Assembly: GCF_001429185.1 (NCBI RefSeq)
Contig: NZ_LMIW01000011.1
Location: 307,078 to 371,077 of the forward strand
Source of the DNA: Terrabacter sp. Root85
Lineage (GTDB): Bacteria; Actinomycetota; Actinomycetes; Actinomycetales; Dermatophilaceae
Length of the DNA stretch: 64,000 nt
Direction of reading: 5' to 3'
In this document: piece after piece, positions 17,284 through 25,967 of the stretch
Layout: the number at the start of each line of letters is the position of its first letter
Position numbering within the stretch: position 1 is the stretch's first letter
Made by a program: the position numbers and the translations under genes
The notes under the pieces: model-generated
The model's database searches: none
Told to the model about the DNA's origin: nothing
The model's input: the letters and a program-made list of their open reading frames with translations, nothing else

Positions 17284-19329
17284 GTGGTCATGTGGGCACT
17301 GCGCGTGTCCCACAGCGCCGTCGTCGACGCGTGGCGTGGGCGGGAGCGCGCCCTGCGACGCCTCGGCCACCGGGTCGACATCGTGTCGGCTGCGGCGTGG
17401 TCCGAGGGCGGCCGCCGCGTCGCCCTGTCGGTGCGCCCCGACGAGCCGGTCGTGCCGGCGCGCACTGTCGGCTCGCACCCGGCCCTCTTCCTCTACGACC
17501 CGCGCCCGCTGTGGCGGGCCCTCGGTCGTCCGGTCGACGTCATCGACATCCACGAAGAGCCCTTCGCCCTCGCGACCGGCGAGGTGCTGCTGCTCCGGTG
17601 GCTGCGTCGCCAGCGCGCGCCCTACCTGCTCTACTCGGCCCAGAACATCGACAAGCGCTACCCGGTCCCGTTCCGGTGGCTGGAGCGAGCTGCGCTGCGC
17701 CACGCGAGCGGCGTCAACGTCTGCAACGACGCGGCCGGCCGCATCGCCGAGCGCAAGGGCTTCCCGGGTCGCGCCCGCACCGTCGACCTCGGCACCGACC
17801 TGACCGCCTTCACCCCGGCGGCGTATGCCGACACGCCCCGTGAGGTGCCCGTCGTGGGGTTCGCCGGTCGACTCGACGCCGCCAAGGGGGCGGACGTGCT
17901 GCTCCGCGCCGTCGCTCTCGAGCCCGCCGTGCGCGTACGCCTCGCCGGCGACGGACCCGAGAGGCACGCCCTCGTCGACCTTGCGGAGCGGCTCGGCATC
18001 GCCGACCGCGTCGAGCTCCTCGGCGCGCTGGCGCCTGAGGCGCTGACCGACTTCTACCGCTCGCTCGACGTCCTGGTCGTCCCGTCGCTCACGACCCCCT
18101 CGTGGGTCGAGCAGTTCGGCCGGGTCGCGCTCGAGGCGATGGCCTGCGGCATCCCGGTCGTCGTCAGCGACAGCGGCGCACTGCCGGAGGTCGTCGGCGA
18201 TGCCGCTCTCGTCGTCGCCGAGGGCGACGTCGCCGAGCTCGCCAAGGCGATCAGCGAGGTCGTGCACGACACCGACGTCGCCCGGCGGCTGCGGGCGGCC
18301 GGGCTGAAGCGCGCGGCGGCGTCCTCGTGGGACCGCATCGCCGCGGAGCACGACACGATGTACCGCGCCGCGACGAAGCGGTGGTCTCGCGAGACCGACT
18401 CCCACGACCGACCACTCGACGTCGTCGTCGTCGCGTACGGCCAGCCCGACCTGCTCGGCGGGGCCCTGACGCCGCTGCGCGGCTTGTCGGTCACCGTCGT
18501 CGACAACTCCTCGTCGCCCGCCGTGCGCGCCGTGGCAGAGGCCGCCGGGGCCCACTACGTCGACCCGGGTCGCAACGGGGGTTTCGGGGCCGGGGTCAAC
18601 GAGGCGCTGCGGCGGGTCGACCCGCGTTCCGACGTCCTGCTCGTCAATCCCGACGCGGTGGTCCACCCTGACGACATCGCCGCCCTGCGCGCGGCCCTGC
18701 TCGCGGCGCCCGACCTCGCGAGCGTCGGACCGTCGCAGGTCGACGCGACCGGGACGCCCGCGCGGGTCGAGTGGCCCTTCCCGTCGCCGCTGGCGACGTG
18801 GGTCGAGGCCGCCGGACTCGGCCGCCTGCGACGCAACCGCTACGTCATCGGGTCGGTGCTGCTGCTGCGCCGCGAGGCCCTCGACCACGTCGGTCCCTTC
18901 GACGACGAGCGCTTCTTCCTCTATGCGGAGGAGACCGACTGGGCGCGCCGCGCGGTCCTGCTCGGCTGGCGGCACGCGCTCGTGCCGGCAGCGCGTGCCA
19001 CCCATGTGGGTGCCGCGACGAGCACCGACCCCGCTCGGCGTGAGGGCCACTTCCACGCCGCGCAGGAGATCTATCTCCGAAAGCACTTCGGCAGCGTGGG
19101 CTGGCAGGTCGGGCGTGCCGGGCAGGTCGTCGGCTCTGCCGCGCGAGGGGTCGTGCTGCGGGGAGACCGGCGTCGCGCGGCACGTGCCCGCCTACACCTC
19201 TACCTCGCGGGTCCCGCACGGTCGGAGGAACGGCCCCGCGACGCCCGCGCCGGCCGCGCCGCCCGCGCCGCACGCAGCGACCTTCCGTCCGTGCCTCTCG
19301 ACGAGCTGGGACGGGTGGCCACGTCGTGA
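17284..19329 (+). CDS. Bifunctional glycosyltransferase: GT4 domain fused to GT2 domain
   Basis: A 681-residue protein. Residues up to about 365 form a GT-B family 4 domain (FAGRLDAAKGADVLLRAV, SLTTPSWVEQFGRVALEAMACGIPVV). From about 380 a GT2 domain follows (LDVVVVAYGQPDLLGGAL, VVDNSSSP, GRNGGFGAGVNEALRR, VLLVNPDAVV), of the rhamnosyltransferase-like type. The fusion suggests two consecutive sugar additions. It opens a run of seven genes that all overlap by 4 nt. GTG at 17284 and ATG at 17290 are both served by the GGGAGAGGGG stretch at 17271-17280. Confidence 0.88.
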   Translation: MVMWALRVSHSAVVDAWRGRERALRRLGHRVDIVSAAAWSEGGRRVALSVRPDEPVVPARTVGSHPALFLYDPRPLWRALGRPVDVIDIHEEPFALATGEVLLLRWLRRQRAPYLLYSAQNIDKRYPVPFRWLERAALRHASGVNVCNDAAGRIAERKGFPGRARTVDLGTDLTAFTPAAYADTPREVPVVGFAGRLDAAKGADVLLRAVALEPAVRVRLAGDGPERHALVDLAERLGIADRVELLGALAPEALTDFYRSLDVLVVPSLTTPSWVEQFGRVALEAMACGIPVVVSDSGALPEVVGDAALVVAEGDVAELAKAISEVVHDTDVARRLRAAGLKRAAASSWDRIAAEHDTMYRAATKRWSRETDSHDRPLDVVVVAYGQPDLLGGALTPLRGLSVTVVDNSSSPAVRAVAEAAGAHYVDPGRNGGFGAGVNEALRRVDPRSDVLLVNPDAVVHPDDIAALRAALLAAPDLASVGPSQVDATGTPARVEWPFPSPLATWVEAAGLGRLRRNRYVIGSVLLLRREALDHVGPFDDERFFLYAEETDWARRAVLLGWRHALVPAARATHVGAATSTDPARREGHFHAAQEIYLRKHFGSVGWQVGRAGQVVGSAARGVVLRGDRRRAARARLHLYLAGPARSEERPRDARAGRAARAARSDLPSVPLDELGRVATS

Positions 19330-20696
19330 GCATCATCCCGGAACGTCTCCTCCACACCGGCACGACCGACCTGCTCACCCGCATCGGTCTGGTGCTCGCC
19401 GGCGTCGCCCTCGTCGCCGTCGTAGGACGTCTCGCCGTGACGACGCCCGACGCAGCGATCATCCTCGCCGTCGCCGTGCTCGCGATGGGTGTGACGGCAG
19501 TGCAACCCGGTCTCATCCCGCTCGCCGTGCTACCCCTGCTCCTCGTCGTCCTCCGCGTCGGCGGCGGAGGGGTCGACCTCTCGCTCTCGGACTTCGCCCT
19601 CGCAGCGGCCGCCGTCCCAGCTCTTCTTCTCGCCAAGCGGCCCTTCTCCGCCGGCATGCGTGCGGTCCTCTGGGCCTCGGCGGTGTACCAGTTCGCCACG
19701 CTGATCACGGTCGTCAACAACCCGTACACGGCGAACGCCGTCGAATGGGCGCACGCCTGGATGCTCGTGTCCGGATCCCTTCTCGTCGGATGGGCCGTCG
19801 GCGCCAACGGTCACGCCCGCACCGGTCTCCGCCTGCTCATCGGCACCATCGCCGTCCTGGCGACCATCACCGTCGCAGAGGGTCTGATACACATCGCGAA
19901 CGGCGACCTGAGCCCGGTCTACCCGAGCTTCCCGTATGGCATGCACAAGAACTTCGCGGGCACGGTCTGCGCGATGGGGGCGGTCATGGTCTATGCGCGG
20001 CCCGCGTGGGCCGGGATCAATCGGAGGTGGTCCTTCGTCCTCATGGGCATGATGCTGACGGCTGTCCTGCTCACCCAGTCGAGGCAGGCGGTCATCGGTC
20101 TGGTCGCGGCGGTCTTCGTCCTGGTCCTGCGCTCGCGGACCGATCGACGACGGTCCAAGCTCGTGCTCCTGGTCGTCGCACCGCTGGTTCTCTTCGTGAC
20201 GAACCTCGTGCAGGACCAGGTGCAGTCCGGGAACCAGTTCAACTCGGTCTTCCAGCGCCTCACGTGGTTCCAGGACTCGATGACCGTCTGGTCCTCCGAC
20301 CCGTGGTTCGGCGTCGGGCTGCGCTGGTGGTACACCGACCGGTTCCCGTTCCAGTTCCAGCCGCCCAACGCCGAGATCGAGGTGCTGACATCGGCCGGGG
20401 CAGTGGGCCTCGCCGCCTTCGTCCTCCTCATGGTCGTGGCACTGCGGGTCGCGTGGCGGATGGACCCGGCCTACGGGTCCCTGGCGGTGGCCGTTCTGGT
20501 GTCACGGATCGTCCAGGGCCAGTTCGACCTCTTCTGGTCCGCCGTGCAGGGGTCGCTCCCGTTCCTCGTCCTCGGCCTGTGCCTCGGTGCGAAATGGTGT
20601 TCCCAGCAGCGCGAGTCGACCGAGGTCCGAGCGCCCGAGCCGACTGGGGCTCCGCACCCCGCCGGACTGCTGCAGACCCCTGGGGCCGCTCGGTGA
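19326..20696 (+). CDS. O-antigen ligase/polymerase-like membrane protein
   Basis: A 456-residue protein with about ten to twelve membrane helices and a large external loop near residues 290-345 (FNSVFQRLTWFQDSM to FQPPNAEIEVL), the pattern of the Wzy_C/RfaL/WaaL family. The conserved segment MHKNFAGTVCAM and the QSRQAVIGL motif also fit. It would polymerise or ligate lipid-linked oligosaccharides outside the membrane. GTG overlaps the stop of the fused glycosyltransferase and its own stop overlaps the next gene. Polymerase and ligase cannot be told apart from sequence. Confidence 0.85.
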   Translation: MSIIPERLLHTGTTDLLTRIGLVLAGVALVAVVGRLAVTTPDAAIILAVAVLAMGVTAVQPGLIPLAVLPLLLVVLRVGGGGVDLSLSDFALAAAAVPALLLAKRPFSAGMRAVLWASAVYQFATLITVVNNPYTANAVEWAHAWMLVSGSLLVGWAVGANGHARTGLRLLIGTIAVLATITVAEGLIHIANGDLSPVYPSFPYGMHKNFAGTVCAMGAVMVYARPAWAGINRRWSFVLMGMMLTAVLLTQSRQAVIGLVAAVFVLVLRSRTDRRRSKLVLLVVAPLVLFVTNLVQDQVQSGNQFNSVFQRLTWFQDSMTVWSSDPWFGVGLRWWYTDRFPFQFQPPNAEIEVLTSAGAVGLAAFVLLMVVALRVAWRMDPAYGSLAVAVLVSRIVQGQFDLFWSAVQGSLPFLVLGLCLGAKWCSQQRESTEVRAPEPTGAPHPAGLLQTPGAAR

Positions 20697-21835
20697 CCAC
20701 GATCGTGCAGATCGCGCCCGAGATCGGGCCCGGCACCGGGGTGGGTTCCGTGGCTCACCACCTCGAGCAGGAGTGGCGGCGAACGGGGGTCACCGTCGAG
20801 CGCTTCACCCTCGCGGAGTCGGGCGGCGCGTGGTTGCCGACACCTCGGGGCGGTCTGCAGGGTCGGCTCGCGGTCCTGGCCAGGGTGGTGTGGTTCTCGT
20901 CCGTCGGGACGCGCCGCGCGCGTCGCTATCTCGCCGACCACCCCGAAACGGTCTCCGTGTGCCACAACGACGTCCTCGCTGGGGACATCTACGTCAACCA
21001 CGGACTCGTCCAGGCCGCGATGCGGTCGAGAGGCGCGTACTGGTACCGGATCCTGCGCAACCCCCTGCACCTGTTCACCACGGTGCGGGACAGGCGTCGC
21101 TACACCTCCGCCACCCACCGGCTCGTCGTGAACCTCTCCGACCAGGACCAGCGGCTCCTGCGTGAGCTGCACCCGTCCTTGCGGCCGGGCACCGCCGTCG
21201 TCACCAACGGCGTCGACACGTCCGAGTTCGTCCCGCCATCCGCTGACGAGCGGCGCGCAGAGCGGGAGTCGCTGGGGCTGACCGAGACCGACGTGCTGGC
21301 TGTCTTCATCGGGCACGAGTACGCGCGCAAGGGACTGGACCTCGTCGTGGACGCGCTGGACCAGTGCCCTGACCAGGTGCGGCTCCTCGTTGTGGGCGGG
21401 TCACCGGATCTCGTCGCCGGCATGGAGTCGCGGGCGGCCGCCGTCCGCAACCGGGCCCGCATCACCTTCGTCGGTCCGAGCCGTGACCCGAGGCCCTGGC
21501 TGCGCGCGGCTGATGTGCTGTGCCTGCCCAGCGCCTATGAGGCGTCGCCGCTCGTCGTCCTCGAGGCGTTGTCCATGGGGGTTCCCGTCATCGGCACCCG
21601 CACCGGCTCCATCCCCGATGTCGTCGAGCACGGGGTCAACGGCTACCTCGTCGAACGGTCGGCCACCAGCGTGGCCGAGGCGCTCGACCTGCTCTCCGGG
21701 GCCGACCGTCCGTCCCTGCGTCAGGCGGCTCGCCGGACTGCCGAACAGCACACGTGGGCCCATGTCGCCGCCCGCTACGTCGAGCTGCTGGACGGCCTGC
21801 GTGACGGGCCGGGACGAGGCCGAGAGGCCTCATGA
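20693..21835 (+). CDS. Family 4 glycosyltransferase
   Basis: A 380-residue GT-B enzyme. It starts with TTIVQIAPEIGPGTGVGSVAHHLEQEW and has VVTNGVDTSEFVPP, FIGHEYARKGLDLVVDAL and LPSAYEASPLVVLEALSMGVPVIGTRTGSIP, the last holding the Glu pair region. The GTG at 20693 overlaps the ligase stop by 4 nt and is where the domain begins; the much longer open frame upstream is a shadow of the ligase gene. The acceptor and donor are unknown. Confidence 0.88.
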   Translation: MTTIVQIAPEIGPGTGVGSVAHHLEQEWRRTGVTVERFTLAESGGAWLPTPRGGLQGRLAVLARVVWFSSVGTRRARRYLADHPETVSVCHNDVLAGDIYVNHGLVQAAMRSRGAYWYRILRNPLHLFTTVRDRRRYTSATHRLVVNLSDQDQRLLRELHPSLRPGTAVVTNGVDTSEFVPPSADERRAERESLGLTETDVLAVFIGHEYARKGLDLVVDALDQCPDQVRLLVVGGSPDLVAGMESRAAAVRNRARITFVGPSRDPRPWLRAADVLCLPSAYEASPLVVLEALSMGVPVIGTRTGSIPDVVEHGVNGYLVERSATSVAEALDLLSGADRPSLRQAARRTAEQHTWAHVAARYVELLDGLRDGPGRGREAS

Positions 21836-22851
21836 GGATTCTGCACGCGATCCGCTCGGACGGGTTCGCCGGCGTCGAGAGCCATGTCGCTCTGCTCTCC
21901 CGCGCCCAGGCTGCCGCTGGTGACGAGGTCGTGGTCATCGGAGGCGACACCCACCGTATGCCGGCTGCCGCAGGTCCGGCCGTACGCACCCTTCCGGCCG
22001 CGACCGTCACCGACGTCCTCAGCGCCGTCCGGCGCTGGGCGGTCGATGCCGACGTGGTGCACGCCCACATGACGGCCGCCGAGATCGCTTGCGCCACAGC
22101 GCTGCTGGGCGTGGACGTCCCGCTGGTGGTGACCCGGCACTTCGCCAGGAGTCGGGGGAGCAACCCCGTCTCGAGCGTGGCCGCCGCCCTGGCCGCACGC
22201 CGGGTCGACGCTCAGATCGCGATCAGCCGCTACGTGGCGGACAGCATCGCGGGGGCCAGCGTCGTGATCCACCCGGGCGTCGAGGGCAGTCCCGAGACGC
22301 CCACGGCCGCTGAGCGCGAGAGGGTGGTGCTGCTCGTCCAGCGGCTCGAGCTCGAGAAGGACTCCGACGTCGCGCTGCGGGCATTCGCCGCGTCGGGGGT
22401 CGCGTCGCAGGGCTGGCGCCTCGACGTCGCCGGGGACGGCGCCGAGCGATGGCGTCTGGCCTCCCTGGCGGCCGACCTCGGCCTGGCCGACTCAACCCGC
22501 TTCCTCGGTCACCGGAGCGATGTGCCGGACCTGATGGCGCGCGCAGGTGTGCTCCTGGCCCCCTGTCGCGTCGAGGGGCTCGGCCTCACGGTTCTCGAGG
22601 CGATGGGAGCAGCCCTTCCCGTCGTCGCGGTCGACGCCGGAGGACACCTCGAGACGGTCGGGGCCGTCGACGGCGCGGCCCTGCACGCACCGGGCGACCA
22701 TGAGAGTGCGGGACGGCAGCTGGCCGCTCTCGTCGCTGATCCTCGCCGCCGGGACGCCTATGCCGCCGACCTCCAACGCGCCCAGCGCACCTGCTTCACG
22801 CCCGAACACCAGGCACGAGAGACCCGGGCCGTCTATCGAGGGGTGCTGTGA
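21832..22851 (+). CDS. Family 4 glycosyltransferase
   Basis: A 339-residue GT-B enzyme, short for the family. MRILHAIRSDGFAGVESHVALLSRAQ gives the N-terminal domain, and LVQRLELEKDSDVALRAF with APCRVEGLGLTVLEAMGAALPVVAVDAGGHLE gives the donor domain. It begins at an ATGA overlap with the previous gene and ends in a GTGATG junction with the next, so the reading order is translationally coupled. Confidence 0.87.
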   Translation: MRILHAIRSDGFAGVESHVALLSRAQAAAGDEVVVIGGDTHRMPAAAGPAVRTLPAATVTDVLSAVRRWAVDADVVHAHMTAAEIACATALLGVDVPLVVTRHFARSRGSNPVSSVAAALAARRVDAQIAISRYVADSIAGASVVIHPGVEGSPETPTAAERERVVLLVQRLELEKDSDVALRAFAASGVASQGWRLDVAGDGAERWRLASLAADLGLADSTRFLGHRSDVPDLMARAGVLLAPCRVEGLGLTVLEAMGAALPVVAVDAGGHLETVGAVDGAALHAPGDHESAGRQLAALVADPRRRDAYAADLQRAQRTCFTPEHQARETRAVYRGVL

Positions 22852-24002
22852 TGGATCTGGTCGTGACCTCCCTCGAGGCGTGGGACCGTGTGTGGCGACG
22901 CAACCAGCATCTCGTCGCCGGCCTGTTGCGCCGCGACCCCACCCTCCGGGTGCTCTTCGTCGAGCCGGCGACCGACCCGCTGCACGCAGCCCTCGGCGCC
23001 AGCCAGCCGAGGCTCGGCCGCGGGCTGCGTCCCGGGCCGTCGCTCGACGGCATACGGCCCGAGGCGCTGTGGCTCCTCGAGCCCACCAAGTGGCTGCCCC
23101 GCCGGGTAGACCGCCGCGTCGACGAGCGTTGGGCGCGGCAGGTGCTCCGGACCGCCCGTTCGCTCGACATGGCCGACCCGGTCCTCTGGGTCAACGACCC
23201 GAGCGGCGCGCTGCTGGTCGAGGCGACGACGTGGCGCTCGCTCTACGACGTCACCGACGACTGGACGCTCGCCGAGCGGTCGACCGCCGAGACCGAGCGG
23301 GTCATCGCGCAGGAACAGGTGCTGTTGGCTCGGTGCGACGAGGTCGTCGTCTGCTCCCCGGCCCTCGCGGCGAGCAAGGGGCAGCGCCGGAAGGTGACTC
23401 TCGTGCCCAACGGGGTCGACTCGGCGGCCTACCTCGTCGACCACGACCGACCCGCCGACCTTCCAGAGGGGGCCGTGGCGGTCTACGTCGGGACCCTGCA
23501 CGGTGACCGCCTCGACGTCGACCTCTGTGCGGCCACGGCGCGGGCTCTCGAAGGGACCGGCCACTTGGTGCTCGTGGGGCCGAATGCGCTTGCGACGGAG
23601 CAGCGTTCGCGCCTCGAGTCAGCGGGCGTCTTGATGCTCGGCGCGCGACCGAGCGGCGACGTGCCGTCCTACCTCCAGCACGCCGACGTGCTCGTCGTGC
23701 CGCACGTCGTGACTCCCTTCACCGACAGCCTCGACCCGATCAAGCTCTACGAGTACCAGGCTGCCGGCCGTCCGGTCGTCGCGACGCCGGTCGCCGGCTT
23801 CCGTGACGTCGACGACCAGCGGGTCACGGTCGCCGACCACGAGACCTTCGTGTCGGCCGTTGTGGCGGGTGTGGCCAGCGCCGGCCAGGTGAATGGACCG
23901 GTGCTGGACTCCGCGCCGTCGGCCGACGCCGACTGGTCCCGCCGCGTCGAGCAGGTCGCCGAGGTTCTCGAGAGAGTGCGGGAGCACGGGGTCGGCTCAT
24001 GA
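22848..24002 (+). CDS. Glycosyltransferase (GT4-like, TuaH-type)
   Basis: A 384-residue protein. It starts MDLVVTSLEAWDRVWRRNQHLVAGLLRRDP and has ARCDEVVVCSPALAASKGQRRKVTLVPNGVD, then a donor domain with HADVLVVPHVVTPFTDSLDPIKLYEYQAAGRPVVATPVAG. This layout is seen in a group of teichuronic-type glycosyltransferases. The start is GTG at 22848 or ATG at 22851, both at the stop of the previous gene. Its stop overlaps the ATG of the HprK-like gene. The substrate is unknown. Confidence 0.83.
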   Translation: MMDLVVTSLEAWDRVWRRNQHLVAGLLRRDPTLRVLFVEPATDPLHAALGASQPRLGRGLRPGPSLDGIRPEALWLLEPTKWLPRRVDRRVDERWARQVLRTARSLDMADPVLWVNDPSGALLVEATTWRSLYDVTDDWTLAERSTAETERVIAQEQVLLARCDEVVVCSPALAASKGQRRKVTLVPNGVDSAAYLVDHDRPADLPEGAVAVYVGTLHGDRLDVDLCAATARALEGTGHLVLVGPNALATEQRSRLESAGVLMLGARPSGDVPSYLQHADVLVVPHVVTPFTDSLDPIKLYEYQAAGRPVVATPVAGFRDVDDQRVTVADHETFVSAVVAGVASAGQVNGPVLDSAPSADADWSRRVEQVAEVLERVREHGVGS

Positions 24003-24772
24003 CACATCTGTCCACCGAGCTTCTCCACGTCCGGGCCCTGGGCGCCACTCTGGCCATCGAGGTCGAGGACGTTCGACTGCGGAGCCTTGCCCACCGGGCC
24101 TGGTCAGCCTGTCTAGTGTCGCCGGCCGACGACGCGCCGGTGGTTCGTGCCCCCTCGGTCCCGGCCGGCTCAGGGGAGCCGGAGCTGGCCGCGGCTCTGC
24201 AAGAGCTGACCCAGCTCGTCACCCGACGGGCCATCACGGCTCGCGTCGGTGAGCTGACCATGTTCCATGCGGGGGCGCTGTGTGATCGGACCAGCGGTGC
24301 AACGATCGCGTTGGTTGCCCCCGGCGGCACGGGCAAGACAACGGTGGTCAGGACCTTGGGTCGTGGCCGAGGCTACGTCTCAGACGAGACCGTCGGTGTC
24401 GACGGCGACCTCGGCATAGAGACGTACTGCAAACCGTTGTCCGTCCGTCGTGCGGACAGCCCGGATCTCAAGGACGAGATGTCGCCGGCGGACCTCGGCC
24501 TCCACGGGCCGACGGTGAAGCCGTGGCTGGCTGGCATGGTCATCCTGCGCCGCGATCTGACGTCGGGTGCGGCCGTCGTCGTCGAGCACGTGGCTCTCCT
24601 CGACGCTCTCGTGCTGCTCGCGCCAGAGACGTCGGCGTTGGCCCAGCTCGACAAGCCATTGCACCGGCTGGCCCGGCTCGTCGAGTCGGTCGGCGGCCTG
24701 AGGAGGGTGCGCTACCACGATGCCATCGACCTCGAACCCGTCGTGCGTGACGTCTTGGGGAGGCGTCGGTGA
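23999..24772 (+). CDS. HPr kinase-related P-loop ATPase
   Basis: A 257-residue protein with a P-loop VAPGGTGKTT (K113), preceded by MFHAGAL (H90) and followed by GYVSDET, the order seen in HPr-kinase-like proteins. It lacks the N-terminal domain and the full PTS-sensor features of true HprK, and no HPr gene is near. Related kinases form a conserved set with a PqqD-like protein and a nucleotidyltransferase in glycan loci (the HPr-rel-A type system), but their target is not known to me. It overlaps both neighbours by 4 nt inside the glycosyltransferase operon. Confidence 0.75.
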   Translation: MTHLSTELLHVRALGATLAIEVEDVRLRSLAHRAWSACLVSPADDAPVVRAPSVPAGSGEPELAAALQELTQLVTRRAITARVGELTMFHAGALCDRTSGATIALVAPGGTGKTTVVRTLGRGRGYVSDETVGVDGDLGIETYCKPLSVRRADSPDLKDEMSPADLGLHGPTVKPWLAGMVILRRDLTSGAAVVVEHVALLDALVLLAPETSALAQLDKPLHRLARLVESVGGLRRVRYHDAIDLEPVVRDVLGRRR

Positions 24773-25128
24773 GCAGCATGGATCCCGAGCTCGACCCGTC
24801 CACCCCGCTGCGGTGTCGAGAGTTCGTCGACGAGCTCACGACGGACGAAGGCACCCTCGTCCTCGTCGGGGGGGACCCATGGGGCCGCGTGGTGAGGTTG
24901 TCGCCGCTCGGGCTCGAGATTCTCGACGCGATCGGCGCGGGGCTGACCCTTCAGGAACTGGAGGCCGAACTGCTCGACCGAATGGGCGAACCCCCCGGTG
25001 GGCAGCTGACCGAGAGGGTTCGTGAATCGGTCCTCGCGTTGCTCTCCGCTGAGGTCATTAGTGCAGGTCAGGGTACAAAAGAGACAATCGGGACGTCGTT
25101 CGATCGTGATGAGCCGGCGGGGGCCTAA
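24769..25128 (+). CDS. PqqD-like small protein 2
   Basis: A 119-residue protein with a PqqD-like core: CREFVDELTTDEGTLVLVGGDPWGRVVRLSPLGLEILDAIGAG (strands then helix) and a second helix run (LTERVRESVLALLSAEVI). It differs clearly from the 99-residue PqqD-like protein at 15437. It begins at a GTGA overlap with the HprK-like gene, so the two are probably made in fixed ratio. A role as a peptide- or protein-binding adaptor is an inference from the PqqD fold. The operon seems to end after it. Confidence 0.65.
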   Translation: MSSMDPELDPSTPLRCREFVDELTTDEGTLVLVGGDPWGRVVRLSPLGLEILDAIGAGLTLQELEAELLDRMGEPPGGQLTERVRESVLALLSAEVISAGQGTKETIGTSFDRDEPAGA

Positions 25129-25218
25129 CGTCCCTGATTCCCGGCATCGCGGACGTCTGGTTCGGGTACATTGACGAAGCACTTGGGGGTTTTCAGTCAT
25201 CGAGTGGGGGATTCATAC

Positions 25219-25854
25219 ATGTCACACAATCACGGCGTCGATTCGGCGCCTCCGAGCCGACGCTCGGTCGTCAAGGGTGCCGCTTGGGCGGTTCCCGCGG
25301 TGGTGGTCGCCGGGGCTGCGCCCACCGTCGCCGCTTCAGCGGGTCCGTTGAGCTTCAGCGGAGCTGCATGCAAGCTGCCCGGCGCCTCGTCCTCGATCTT
25401 CAAGGGGTACGTGTTCGAGCTCGTTGCCGTTAACCAGCCGGGCCCCGGCCCAACAGTGGGTGTCACCGTCATCTCCGACGTCCGCATCAACGACAATCCG
25501 GTGTCGGGCTTCCAGGCGTTCGTCTTCTCCAGCACCAATGGCAGCTGCACGTGCCCGGCGTGTACGCCGGCTGGTGCGGTTGGCACGTGCGCCACGTTCT
25601 GCACGCCCGACGGTGCGAGCCAGCGCATCTTCGTCTACACCAACAGCCAGGAGAACAGCTCGAACTCGTCGTTCAGCCTGAGGTACCAGCGGTTCGAGTG
25701 CTCGACCTGTGTGGCGCTCGACGCCACCCCGGTGCTCATCTCCACGCCGATCCTCAGCACGCCGCCAATCACTGCCAACGGTGGCGGCTCCTGCAACACC
25801 AAGGAGTTCGTCCCGATCCCGGCTGGCAACCCGGTCTGCAGCCCGGCGGCCTGA
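25219..25854 (+). CDS. Tat-exported cysteine-rich protein of unknown function
   Basis: A 211-residue protein. The N-terminus has a twin-arginine signal (SRRSVVKGAAW, R14-R15), a hydrophobic run and an AAS-A cleavage area near 38-41. The mature part holds ten Cys (51, 110, 112, 115, 124, 128, 161, 164, 192, 207), several in C-x-C, C-x2-C and C-x3-C pairs. This suggests disulfides or metal sites formed before Tat export or after it. The ATG at 25219 has a GGGGG site 8 nt upstream. It lies directly after PqqD-like protein 2 and faces a MauE-thioredoxin gene. No known family is recognised for the mature domain. Confidence 0.75.
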   Translation: MSHNHGVDSAPPSRRSVVKGAAWAVPAVVVAGAAPTVAASAGPLSFSGAACKLPGASSSIFKGYVFELVAVNQPGPGPTVGVTVISDVRINDNPVSGFQAFVFSSTNGSCTCPACTPAGAVGTCATFCTPDGASQRIFVYTNSQENSSNSSFSLRYQRFECSTCVALDATPVLISTPILSTPPITANGGGSCNTKEFVPIPAGNPVCSPAA

Positions 25855-25889
25855 TCCGAGCGCAGTCGCACCAGGCACGACACGACTGA

Positions 25890-25929
25890 CGAGCAGGGCC
25901 CGGATCCTCGTGGATCCGGGCCCTGCTCG
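25890..25929. terminator. Strong bidirectional terminator
   Basis: A perfect 18-bp stem, with arms 25890-25907 and 25912-25929, and a TCGT loop. It lies between the convergent Tat-protein and MauE-thioredoxin genes and can serve both strands. There is no T-tract, as is common at this GC content. Confidence 0.85.
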
Positions 25930-25967
25930 CGTGCGTTGGCTTCTCCTGGCTGCTTGTCCTGCCGCAG

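Noticed and set aside
15769..19086. A 1105-codon open frame on the minus strand that extends the BY-kinase gene to 19086
   Set aside because: The part before 17175 is the antisense shadow of the GT4-GT2 fusion, with low-complexity Arg/Gly/Asp sequence; the Wzz domain begins at the GTG at 17175.
6344..25218. Similar TCGAG-GGGGAT leader sequences upstream of 6358 and 25219
   Set aside because: The match is short, G-rich and includes the ribosome site, so a shared riboswitch or operator cannot be supported.
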